A stretch of DNA of 64,000 nucleotides, from NCBI GenBank assembly GCA_017654935.2, contig CM065713.1:11118603-11182602 (forward strand), read 5' to 3'. Both the position numbers and the translations under genes were made by a program. The stretch's first letter is position 1; each line of letters starts with the position of its first letter. Shown one piece after another: positions 20,071 to 29,978 of this stretch. Below the pieces are notes generated by a model. It had not been told where the DNA came from. It did not search any database and saw nothing but the letters and a program-made list of their open reading frames with translations. Source of the DNA: Phymorhynchus buccinoides (Eukaryota; Mollusca; Gastropoda; Neogastropoda; Raphitomidae).

Positions 20071-21184
20071 TTGAAGAAAATGCCCAGAATCAAAATTGAT
20101 TCTGTGCTTAGTAAAGGCAGTGACGGTGATACCTTAAACCTGACTCAAGGTGGGAAAAATCAACAATGGCAGAAAAAAACTAAAAAGAAGCAACAGTCGG
20201 GTAACAAATTTCAAAATGATGGTTCCCACTCCCAAATTCAGTTTCTAGACTCTGATCACCCCAGCTACTGTATGGTTTGCGAGGCCGTAGTCGATGACTG
20301 GTATTCAGTGTGACCGATGTGATGATTAGGTACATGGCCCAGCAAAGAAAAACTGCTGTGGCCTGACTAAGGACGTGTTTGATGTCATGCCAACTGCTGG
20401 TGTGGCAGTGAAATGGTACTGTCCAAAGTGTGAGAGCGAAACTAAGATCACAGACCCCCAGGATAAGATCGCTCAGCAGTCAGCTAAGATTGAAGCCCTA
20501 ACTCAAATGGTTAAGGCCCTCCAACTGAAGAATGAGTTGATTCTTAAACTCCTCCATGCTGAAAAGTCTATTGAGGAGAAGGTGAAAGTGCATGTTCAGG
20601 AAGCACTAGAAAACCAAAAAGAAAAGGAAAACAGAATGAACAACATTGTTCTATTCAATGTGGAAGAGAAAGAGAGCAAAGAAGGGGAAAAAAGTGACGT
20701 AAAAACAGTGCATGAGGTTTTGGCATCAGTGAATCCTGACCTTGACCTCTCTCAAGTGAACCCTGACAACATTTCCCGTCTTGGAAGGCAAAGGGACAAT
20801 GAAGGGGCGACTGCTGCTGGCCGCCCCAGACCAATCAAGATTGTTTTTGATGGTCCTGGTCCTCGCCAGAGCATATTGAGAAGAGCGTGGAAACTGAAAG
20901 ACAGTGACAAATTCAGGAAAGTTGGCATTTCGGCCGACAAAACGCAGAAAGAGAGAGAGGAGGATAAAGCTCTGCGCCAGGAAATGGCGAAACGGAGAAA
21001 AGAAGGAGAAGAAGTGTTCATTTTCAAGGGCAAAGTTGTCACTAAAAAGGAGCGAGAAGAGATGAAGAGTGAGGATACAGGCGGTGGAGAGGAAGCCAAG
21101 GCTCCTCCCAGCGGTGACAAGAAGGGTGCAGGAGGTGGTGCCAGTAATTACAGTGATGTCCCAGTCATGATACCCCATGCGTAA
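20071..21184 (+). pseudogene. LINE ORF1 with PHD-type zinc finger, frameshifted
   Basis: The first ORF of a non-LTR retrotransposon, a nucleic-acid-binding protein. The frame at 20071-20313 ends in HPSYCMVCEAVVDDWYS. The continuation, CDRCDD-stop-VHGPAKKNCCGL, then AVKWYCPKCE, is in another frame. Together these give the C4HC3 order of a PHD finger (CxxC, CxxC, H, C, CxxC). The frame breaks at about 20310 by one extra base, and a TAG stands where TGG (Trp before His) would be expected. From 20375 the frame is open for 269 codons with a Lys/Glu-rich coiled-coil-like stretch and NNIVLFNVEE. PHD fingers are known in ORF1 of CR1-related LINEs. ORF2 starts 62 bases after the ORF1 stop. Confidence 0.88.
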
Positions 21185-21246
21185 ATAGTGTACATACTGG
21201 TTCTACTTTTACAGGTTCTAGTCATTTTCATACAAGTTCTTTTTTC

Positions 21247-22317
21247 TTGAAATGCATGTATACTAATTCTGATACTTTGTCAAATAAGTTGCCTGAACTA
21301 GAATTCTTGGTTAAAGAAAAAGATGTTGATGTTTTAGGTATAACTGAGATTTTGCCTAAAAGTAAAAAGTCTGATGAGGACATTGAACAATATGTTCTTG
21401 GTGGTTATGCAGGTATTACTATTACAGAGGGTAGAGGTGTTTGTCTATTTGTAAAGGAGGGCTTAGACCTTGTGAGACTTGACAAGCTTGAAAAACGTTT
21501 CTCTCCCAGTATAGTCTGTAAAATCATTTTACCAAATAAGAAACATTTCATATGCTGCGTTGTATATAGATCACCAAATTGTTCAAGCGATGAGTGTCTT
21601 GACTTGAATAAGCTTGTAGATGCCATATTACATGAGTATAAATCAGATGATATTCTTCTTATGGGAGATTTTAACTTTCCTGAAATAAATTGGGATCAAG
21701 AAATAATTAGTTGTGGCCAAAATCACCCATCCAACAAGTTTTTTGAAACAGTACAGCAAAACTACTTATTTCAAAAAGTCATGGAACCTACTCATCATAG
21801 AGGTTTACAGCAAGCAAACATACTTGACCTTGTTTTAACAAATCATGAGGAATTTGTCTCAGAAATAGAGTACTTACCTCCTGTAGGAAAGAGCCAGCAC
21901 TCAGTCCTATGTTTTAACCTGTCGCTCAATGGAAATAATCAAACTTTACTTGGAGCATGTAAGTATTTAGTGAGCAAAGGGAACTACGGGGACATGAGGC
22001 ATTTTGTTCAATCAGTCACTTGGACTGACATTGTAAATGATGACTACTCTGTTGATGATTGCTGGGACAATATAAGTAAAGGGTTGGTGGATGCTTGTGA
22101 CAAATTTATTCCTAAGGTTAAGAACTCTCCCTTTCATACACGCAAGAAAGATCCTATCCCATCTACATTACTTGACATTATAAGAAAAAAGAGAAGAGCT
22201 TTTAAAACCTACAGGAAATTTAGGACAAATGAGAATTACAAAATATATGCTAGAGCAAGAAACCAAGTTAAATGGGCTTTCAGGAAACATGTTAAACAGG
22301 GCCTGTATTCACGTTGA
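21247..22317 (+). pseudogene. LINE ORF2, endonuclease half
   Basis: The N-terminal 350 residues form an APE-type endonuclease that nicks target DNA to prime reverse transcription. Visible motifs are NSDTLSNK, ITEILPK (the metal-binding Glu), VVYRSPN, LLMGDFNFPEINWD and ILDLVLTNH, then GKSQHSVLCF near residue 220. The last normally reads S-D-H. Here the Asp position is Gln, so the enzyme may be impaired. The frame stops at 22317 because a 148-bp palindrome has inserted in codon series HVKQ. Downstream the same protein resumes at 22448. Confidence 0.92.
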
Positions 22318-22450
22318 GATAGCATGAGACTTAGCATCATGCTAACTTAGAAGCTCTTCCAAAAGTCCTATTAAATCCTATAGGACATTGGAAGAGCTTC
22401 TAAGTTAGCATCATGCTAAGTCTCATGCTATCTCAACGTGAATACAGGCC
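22300..22450. mobile_element. 148-bp perfect-hairpin MITE inserted in LINE ORF2
   Basis: GGCCTGTATTCACGTTGAGA runs inward and is mirrored exactly by TCTCAACGTGAATACAGGCC. The arms are about 60 bases and essentially identical, around a small loop TCCTATTAAATCCTATAGGA. Removing 148 bases restores the ORF2 frame from KQ to LKEHH. 148 is not a multiple of 3, and the arm carries a TGA. Perfect arms mean a recent insertion. Exact ends and target duplication cannot be fixed, because the target CAGGCC resembles the element terminus. Confidence 0.9.
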
Positions 22451-24247
22451 CTGAAGGAACATCATTTGGCCCGCGAAGCTAAGAATAATCCTAAAGCATT
22501 CTATTGTTACGTTTCAGCAAAAACTAAGCCTAGAGAGAAAATATCTAAGCTTGTTAAAGAAGATGGTACTTACACTGATTGTGATAAAGATAAGGCCCAA
22601 GTCTTGAATGACTTCTTTAGCAGTGTTTTTACTCATGAATCTAACAATCCTATGCCCAACTTTGAGGCTCATTATATTACAGAGATAAATACAGTTACTG
22701 TAAGTCAAGGTGAGATGCATAAAGCGCTTAAGGACTTAAAAATTGACAAGTCTCCAGGCCCTAATGAAATTCATCCCAGAGTTCTTAAAGAGCTTGCATC
22801 TGAACTATCTTTACCATTAACCTACTTGTTTAATAGATCCATTATGGAGGGTAAACTACCAACTAAATGGAAAGAGGCGGAGGTCAAACCCATTTTTAAG
22901 AAAGGTGACAAGAGTATTGCGGGAAATTATCGCCCAGTCAGCTTGACGTCAGTCATATGCAAAATATTCGAAGGCTTTATTTGGGACTCATTGTGTAAAC
23001 ATTTAATAGAGAATGACTTACTTTCTAATGATCAGTTTGGATTTACTAAAGGTCGTTCATGTGTCACACAATTACTTGCAACAATAAATGATTGGATGTC
23101 CTCTCTGGACAATGGTGTACCAGTTGATGCTGTTTATTTAGACTTTCGCAAGGCCTTCGACACTGTTTCACATGCAAGATTGATTCATAAACTAAGAGGA
23201 TATGGTGTTACTGGTAATATGTTGTCTTGGATTGAGGACTTTTTAAGTGGGCGTATCCATTATGTAAACGTAAATGGCTCTTGCTCAGAAAACATACAGG
23301 TTACTAGTGGTGTTCCACAGGGGAGTGTCTTGGGCCCTACCCTTTTCATCTACTTCATTAACGATTTGCCCGACAATATGGAATGTGATGTTAATTTTTT
23401 TGCTGATGACACAAAAGCCTATTCCACCGTTGATGAAAACCTGTTATCTAAAGAGAAGATTCAGAGGTGCATTGATTCTTTAGTCACTTGGTCTGACACT
23501 TGGTTAATGAGTTTTAACAGTCAAAAGTGTAAAGTTTTGCATTTGGGTAAAAAAAATCCTATGCATAGTTACTACATGAATGATGGTGATGTCAAAAGAG
23601 TACTGGTAAATACGTATGCAGAAAAAGACCTTGGTGTAACTGTAGATCCATCCCTGTCTTTTGAACCTCACATAAATGGAGTTGCCAAGAAAGCTAATCG
23701 TATTGCAGGTCTCCTGATTAGGACAATAGCTAATAAATCAAAACTGATTATGGTGCCTTTGCTTAAAGCCTTAGTTCGCCCTATTTTAGAGTACGGTAAC
23801 CCTGTTTGGTGCCCATATCTTAGAAAACATATTGAACATATTGAGGGTGTCCAAAGGAGATTTACAAAGAAAATTGTTGGTGCGAGTCATATGGACTACG
23901 AAGAGAGACTGAAATATTTGAAATTGCCAAGTTTAGAGCATAGACGTTTAAGAGGTGACCTTATCGAGGTTTATAAAATTCTACACAACTTTTATGATGC
24001 TAGCACCACTAAAACCTTATTAACACTTTCAGAAGACGATAGAACTCGAGGGCATAATTTCAAACTTACAAAGAAAATAAACAATACTCGTTCCACTCAA
24101 AAATATTTCACGAATAGAATTACAACTGCATGGAATAACCTTTCAAATGAGACTGTTAATGCATCGTCACTGAACGTATTCAAAAACAATATTGACCAAA
24201 AATATAAAAGCGTGATGTACTCTTCACATTTAGAGGAACTTTATTAG
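22448..24247 (+). pseudogene. LINE ORF2, reverse transcriptase half
   Basis: About 600 codons open without a stop. RT blocks in order: DKSPGPNEIHPRVLKEL, NYRPVSLTSVICKIFE, LLSNDQFGFTKGRSCVTQLL, VYLDFRKAFDTVSH, TSGVPQGSVLGPTLF, INDLP, FFADDTKAYS (catalytic DD) and LGVTVDPSLSFEPHI. The C-terminal domain has RRFTKKIVGASHMDYEERL, RRLRGDLIEVYKIL and FTNRITTAWNNLSNETV. This is a full CR1/jockey-group polymerase and looks young and otherwise intact. It has lost its own start and endonuclease only through the palindrome insertion. An AATAAA-type signal lies at about 24369, probably close to the 3' end. Confidence 0.93.
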
Positions 24248-24399
24248 GATTCAAATCAATACACAAAAGCCTATTAGTTCACGGGTATATGATATCACTT
24301 GAAACGATATCTAGAGGGCAAAAGGCTTAAAAAATAAGCCTATAGTGCCAAATTGCTATGCTATGCTAATAAAATATTATGTGTGCATGGGCACGAGTA

Positions 24400-24411
24400 C
24401 TTCTTCGTTGA

Positions 24412-24476
<65 letters not shown>

Positions 24477-24560
24477 TGTCTGAATCACTTCTAGTGGAAG
24501 GACGTTAAACTGAAGAACAACACACATTTGAGCGTGCACACACGCACGCACACACACATG
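24400..24560. repeat. (CT)n(CA)n microsatellites with a short retroposon-like tail
   Basis: (TC)n then (AC)n at about 24412-24476, followed by TCTGAATCACTTCTAGTGGA, a phrase also found at 6470-6490 next to another CA tract, then more CA repeats. It suggests a dispersed repeat that ends near CA tracts. Confidence 0.7.
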
Positions 24561-24734
24561 TCCAATGTCCACGCCCAAACATGACCATGTTAAAGGACAA
24601 GCTAAGTAAGTCTTTATGATGCTGTCTTTATTACCTTTTTAAGCACTTTCAGACCTATAGAAATATTTTCTTAATTTGAGCTATCAACCTGCCATCTTTT
24701 CAGCATACTTATGTGTTCTTTGTATCTCCACAGC

Positions 24735-26633
24735 CTCAGTTATACTGCCGGAATCATGGTCAAGTCACCAAAGACACGAATGAGAGAGTATCGAGCAAGA
24801 ATGTCGGAGGAAGCAAAAACGAATGCAAAGATGAAAAACAGAGAGCAGCAAAGGACATGCCGTGCAAATTGGACAAAGGAAAAAAGAAAGGGAAATCAAA
24901 TGAACAACACCATAAACAAGAGAAAAGCCAACATTCAAATGAAAGGAAAATGCTGTGCTGTCTTTGGAGAATTGACTTGTTCAGGATTTTCTTCGCGACA
25001 GTCAGAAAGGAAAGCTTTGAGAAAAGTATTTAAAGCACTGCCTAAGTCTCCTCGCCGAAAGCAGACTGTACTTCAGAAACTCCTTCCTGATGCCTGCTGT
25101 CATGTTCGAAAGAGACTTTTTGTGAAGCCAAGCCATCACCACCAGGTTATTGCCTTCTACAAACATGATGACATTTCTCGACAGCTCCTAGGAAGGAAAG
25201 ATTATGCGACAATTCAAACAGAAAAAGGCAAAGAAACAAAGCCCAAAAAAATCATGGTCATGAACGTCATGGAAGCTCATCAGCTGTTTAAGGAACAACA
25301 TCCAGATGCAAAGGTTGGCAAAAGCACCTTTGCGTCTTTGAGGCCACAGCATATTCAGCCAGTGTGTGAAAAGGACCAGAATGTGTGCTGTTGCACTTAC
25401 CATGAGAACTTTGACATGATCCTTGAAGGCCTCAAAATATATTCTCCTAGAATTCCGACGGCTGATAAACTGATATCCCTGGCACAATGTGAGGACAAAG
25501 ACCAAAACTGCAGCTTGGGCACTTGTTCACAATGCCCTGAACCAGAGTTGATCGTCGAAAAGTATGTTATGAAAGAGCTCTCTGAGCATGAGCACAGCAG
25601 ATTCTCTTTCTTTCAATGGAATAAGTTCTCTTCAAAAGAGATTGTGCATGCAACCGTTGAAGACACTAAGAAAGAACTGTGCCGACAGCTAGAACTGATG
25701 AAAAGGCACAGCTTCACCACTAAAGTTCAGCTGCATGGAATCAAACATCTTAAAGAAGCCAACAGTGGAGGAGTTGTACTGCAAGAGGACTTTGCAGAAA
25801 ATGTTCCCCTGATACACCAAAACCAGATACTGTCAGCACACTGGGTATCAAAGTACAGCATCACGATTTTCACAGCAATCGTTTACAGAAGCCCTGAGGA
25901 TTTTGAGTCTTTCGCTGTCATCAGTGACTGCTATCAACACGACAAGTATGCCATTACTGCGTTCAACAGAGCTGTGTTGGAGAAGGCAGCAGAAATGGGC
26001 ATACCAATCCAGAAAATGTACATCTTTCAGATGGAGCTGGTGGGCAGTTCAAAAACTGCTACATACTCTCAATCTTGACAGCCCCCCCAACTCTTTCACA
26101 AGGAAAATTGAAGAAATCGACTGGAGCTATTTTGCCACTTCTCATGGCAAAGGCCCCATTGACGACATTGGGGGGACAGTAAAGAGAGCTGTTTGGAGAA
26201 GGATAATGCAAAGCCACGTGGTTCTTCATTCTGCAAAAAATTTGCAGAGGTAGCTAAAACGCCTGCCCCAACATCAACATGCTATTTGTCCCAAAGCAAG
26301 AAGTCATGGCCGTCCGTCAGGAGCTGGATCAGTTTTGGGGAGAAAGCATCCCGAAAACAATTCCGGACACAAACCTTCCACTACTTCAAACCCGTCTCCT
26401 CAGACAGAGTCGCAACAGCTGCAACAAGTCCTATCTCCAGCCAAGAACACAATGCCAAGCCACTTCAAGTCTTGAAAAAAAAATCTTCGAATGGGAATAA
26501 TCTGAACCAGTGTTTGAACTTCACAACGCCGGATCATGCAACAAGAGAGGATGACCAGTCTACTTCGTTAGAAAAGTGGCTGGGGCAGATTTCTTCAAGT
26601 ACTCCAACAAAGAAATTTGGCTTTGAAAGGTGA
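24735..26633 (+). pseudogene. transposase-like protein, decayed by frameshifts
   Basis: TCTCCACAG at 24734 looks like a splice acceptor, and ATGGTCAAG at 24756 is the likely start. The first 420 codons are open: a basic N-terminus (REYRARMSEEAKTNAKMKN), LLPDACCHVRKRLF, KSTFASLRPQHIQPV, a metal-binding-like VCCCTYHENFD, and LSAHWVSKYSITIFTAIVY with VISDCYQHDKYAI. At about 26024 a base is lost. SDGAGGQFKNCY follows in another frame, then a third frame gives WSYFATSHGKGPIDDIGGT, then FAEVAK and MLFVPKQEVMAV in others. DG plus SHGKGPxDD is the form of a DDE-type transposase catalytic region in a family common in marine invertebrate genomes. I cannot name its superfamily with confidence. At least four frameshifts make it a pseudogene. 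Confidence 0.75.
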
Positions 26634-26747
26634 CGGAAACTGCTTCTACTGGGCTGTCAGTTCCCAGCTGGATGAAAAAGGGATCCAGCTCACCCAATCT
26701 GACATCAGACACGCCTCAGTTGACTACCTGGAAAACCTGCCTCACAA
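26617..26747 (+). pseudogene. OTU cysteine protease N-terminal motif, truncated
   Basis: Directly after the transposase-like remnant a frame reads LALKGDGNCFYWAVSSQLDE, then DIRHASVDYLENLP. GDGNCF(Y/F)xA(V/L)S is the active-site Asp and Cys signature of OTU deubiquitinases, followed as usual by a helix with an (I/L)RxxxVxYL-like pattern. The frame runs into a (CA)n tract at 26748, so the catalytic His half is missing. OTU domains are known in some animal transposable elements. Here it may be the C-terminal domain of the same element's protein or a second ORF. Confidence 0.75.
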
Positions 26748-26759
26748 ACACACACACAC

Positions 26760-27190
26760 ACACACACACACACAGGTCAGGTCAGGTAGATTAAGACGAC
26801 TAGGCCTCACGGCCTCTCAAGCGTCTTTTCTTTTTCTTCTTTTCCTTTTTTGGGGGGTTGGCACAGCTGTGACGGTTTTGGTAGACTATTCGTCATACTG
26901 GTATTTTAATTTACTAAGGTTTGGGTCTTTGTCCAGGAGGTTTTTGAATTTGTTAGTATCAGGTGCAAGTTTTGTCTGAGCAGGAAGTGCGTTCCAATAG
27001 TTAGTCACTCTGTTACTGAAAAAGTGTCTCCTGATGTTAGTTCTACTATACTGTGTTAGTATTTTTAATTCATGATTTCTAGTCTTTGAAAAATTTAAAA
27101 TCTGAAACAAACTTTTGTTAGTATTGTCAGGACCATTAAGAATTTTATATACATTAATTAGGTCACCACGAATTCTTCTGTACTTTACTT
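26760..27190 (-). pseudogene. LINE 3' end (RT C-terminus and ACCTG tail)
   Basis: On minus, KYRRIRGDLINVYKILNGP, TNIRRHFFSNRVTNYWNALP and KFKNLLDKDPNLSKL end at 26886, the C-terminal region of a CR1-group RT. The 3' UTR runs to CTACCTGACCTGACCTG followed by a (TG)n tract at 26748-26775. It is 5'-truncated at about 27190, where it abuts the C-terminus of the minus-strand transposase below. It is the same family as the fragment at 15946. Confidence 0.88.
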
Positions 27191-27931
27191 TTGGCTTCTT
27201 GTGTTGAGTTTCTTCATAAAATCTCTAACCTGTTGTAAAGGCTGGTTTGGCTTTCTGATCTAATTTTAAATTTTCCGCATATTGTTTTCAAATGGAAAAG
27301 ATGAAATTCCATCCAGTGGTCATGATGTTTTGCATCATCTGCTATATGAATGAGATTATGAACATTGTAGGCGATACAATTTCTTCCATATAATTTTGCA
27401 AAATGTTAAAAAAAAATCACTAGATCTTTTGCATAGTTATTCCAATTATTGTCTGTACACAGATCATGTCTGAGTAATATGTGCATTGAGACACTGAATA
27501 ATGTGAAGTTTTTTTTATAAATAGTATCAAGTATCAGGCAGGAGACCAGACAAAGCAACAAAACCAGTATATAGCAAGAGTTGTTTGAATTCCGTAGCTT
27601 TCCATCTTTTAACATCAGACAGCGATCTTGGCCTTCTTGCAAACTCTGAGGGCACTGCATTTCTGAACCGACGAAGCCTTGTTGAAATCAAAAATAAAAC
27701 AAACCATCCTTGCCTTACTTTGAGCGGACCCGTTATGCAGCAGACAATCATGCGTCTCGTGACTCCCAGACAGACGAGATGCCGGTAATCCAGAACCACC
27801 TGCGGCACCCGTCCTATGCCTATTCCTGAAAGAGGCGTTCTAGCAGCATGATGATCAGCACTTGACATGTCATTGAAGGATACATCAGAATGCAAAGGGG
27901 CATTAAGCTGAGGAAAGATGACCTTGCCATT
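27190..27931 (-). pseudogene. CACTA/EnSpm-like transposase, C-terminal part
   Basis: Minus-strand continuation of the gene at 34094-35010 after removal of the LTR element. From 27931 it reads GKVIFPQLNAPLHSDVSFND, TPLSGIGI, VVLDYRHLVCLGVTRRM and EFARRPRSLSDVKRWKATEF, then QLLLYTGFVALSGLLPD. After a frameshift come ILLRHDLC, HFAKLYGRNCIAYNVHNLIH, HIADDAKHHDHW and, in another frame, RKPNQPLQQVRDFMKKLN. The LDYMHLVCLGV-type motif is typical of TNP2/EnSpm-like transposases. At least two frameshifts are present, and a LINE 3' end truncates it near 27190. Confidence 0.78.
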
Positions 27932-27936
27932 ATAAT
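27932..27936. other. target site duplication ATAAT (left)
   Basis: ATAAT immediately precedes the 5' LTR (TGTGACG). The identical pentamer follows the 3' LTR at 34089-34093. Five bases is the usual size for Ty3/gypsy integrases. Confidence 0.93.
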
Positions 27937-29706
27937 TGTGACGTAAGTGTCCCGCGCGACCCGCTTTCTTTATTTTTCTTATCTACACCCCCCCCCCCCC
28001 CTCCCCCCCCCCCCCCCCCCCCCCCCCTCTCCTTTTCTTTTCTCTGTCCGGCCGCCACGTTAATTGCCACCCACCATCTAAAGAATGCCGATTCCGGGAT
28101 AGGTCCTTTTCAAGTTCGAATTGTCTCCCCGGTCAGCACGTACCACCTACCGAGGTTATCTCCCTTCACCCCCCCCCCCCCCCTTTTCTACCGTCTCATC
28201 ACAAGAAAGTGACAACCGAGGTTATTTCCCTTTGAACACGGTTTTTGCTTTTCAATCACAAGGTTAGGAATGTCAGGAATGTGCTAAGGATGGAATAGGC
28301 GCGTGATTGTTCAGTACATTTAGAACAGCAAAATTGTGACGTATGGACTATAATACACCAATAGCAGGCTTTCATTGTTTGAAAGTGAAGGCTATAATTG
28401 GAGTGGTGAGAAAAAGTTGTCACACAAGATGCTGAAACGTAGCTAGAGCAACACTCACAACCAGTCATCATAAGCCCACTAGTAAGTATTATTGATGGCA
28501 GGTGATTGAGATCTGGTTTGTTTGACTCTAGTTTTGATCTAGATCCTATGTTCAATGATGAATAAGGAGTAGATAGATATGTTATAGAAAAGAAGTGGTA
28601 AACATTCTATTCTATTTATGTGCACTGATTATTTGTGTGTGTGTGTTTTTGACTTGAACACTTTTGGTACCAGAACCGGAGTTTATGCCTACTAACCCTT
28701 TTGTCTATTTTTAGTAGGAAACCTATGGGCCGCAATCTTGCACTATTTTTAGTAGGAAACCTATGGGCCGCAATCTTGCACTTTATGATACCATTCCTTT
28801 CCAGGTGTTGGATGGAGAGTGATGATGGATTGATCACCTTTTATGTTTTACTGATCTCAGTTTGTTAACTGAAATTCAGTTTATTTATTAACTACATGTA
28901 GTGCTATTGTACAAGGGAAGCCTTCAAGCCGGTTGGGATTCACTAATTCCCTGCCGACTGAAGCCCCTTGTCTCTAAGCCATAGAGATCTACATCCACCT
29001 TCTCCTGTGATTATCAGCAGGGCATCGTGGGCCGGACGATCATCCCGGACTCCACCAAGCACCAAGACGGGTCCGTCGCCAAGACAACCTGCACCCAGAA
29101 TCCGCGAGGAGACCACGCCTGAACCGTGCCATCCCGCGAAGCCGTAATAGGAACGACTGGGAGCTACTCTCACCTGACGAGCAAGCCCAGAACTTCAAAC
29201 AGCTAAGTCTACCTGACTGCGCCAATCATTTGAACTTTCCTACGGACACCGAATATAATTAGTAACCCTTCCGGCATGGGGCGAACCTTATAGAAAGACA
29301 AAAGTCTTGTGAATCCTTTCGGATTTCATTGTGTTTTAACCATATTTTGTTTTGGCGCCATTGAGCTGCTTTATTATTATTGTTGCATAATCTTATGCAG
29401 ATTTTGGGAGTAAATAAAATACAAGTGTCAAATAATCCTGAACCCTTTGGTCAGACTGATGAGAGTGGGAGTCTTGTAATTTCATGTAAAACCCTACTTC
29501 TCTCTGTCTGCCATTTAGAGCAATTCAACCACTTGTATTTCTTACAACCATCTGACGAGCCAGAACCCGGGCACAAATATAAATTTATTAGATGAAAAGG
29601 GGCCGGGAAAGTTGCTCATCTCCCATACCCTAGAGAAGTGGGCTAAAGGCAAATTATCTAAAGTCTTCCCTAGAGACTTAGCCTTTTAACCCATTACCTC
29701 GTCACA
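27937..29706 (+). repeat. 5' LTR
   Basis: It starts TGTGACGTAAGTGTCC and ends CATTACCTCGTCACA, with TG...CA ends and a 7-base terminal inversion TGTGACG/CGTCACA. It contains C runs at about 27988-28027 and 28170, a short tandem duplication (TTTTTAGTAGGAAACCTATG twice, at about 28708 and 28747), and an AAATAAAATA polyadenylation-like signal near 29412. Confidence 0.95.
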
Positions 29707-29712
29707 TCTAAT

Positions 29713-29732
29713 TGGGGGCTCGCGTCCGGGAT
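29713..29732 (+). promoter_or_regulatory. primer binding site, tRNA-Pro type
   Basis: TGGGGGCTCGCGTCCGGGAT lies six bases after the 5' LTR. It equals the well-known tRNA-Pro primer site TGGGGGCTCGTCCGGGAT with two extra bases (CG). The insertion may weaken primer pairing. Confidence 0.8.
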
Positions 29733-29978
29733 ATTTTTTTTCATAAAGTCTAACAAATTTCAATTCAAACTGTAGTTCCTTTTCAAAACTTATCTTGTGT
29801 CCACTGGGAAAGTTATTGTGATTTGGTTCACTGTGTTTTGATTTGATTTGTTTGAATGCTATTTATGACTTTATTTTGATGTGCATGCTATTTCTGTTTA
29901 TGCTGAAATAGTTAAGTGTTGTTTGATACATTCAACTCAGCAGCTTTGTTTTTATTTTGAATAGTTGTATTTACAACC

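Noticed and set aside
20726..21178. 150-codon minus-strand frame opposite LINE ORF1
   Set aside because: Antisense shadow of a real coding frame. No family match.
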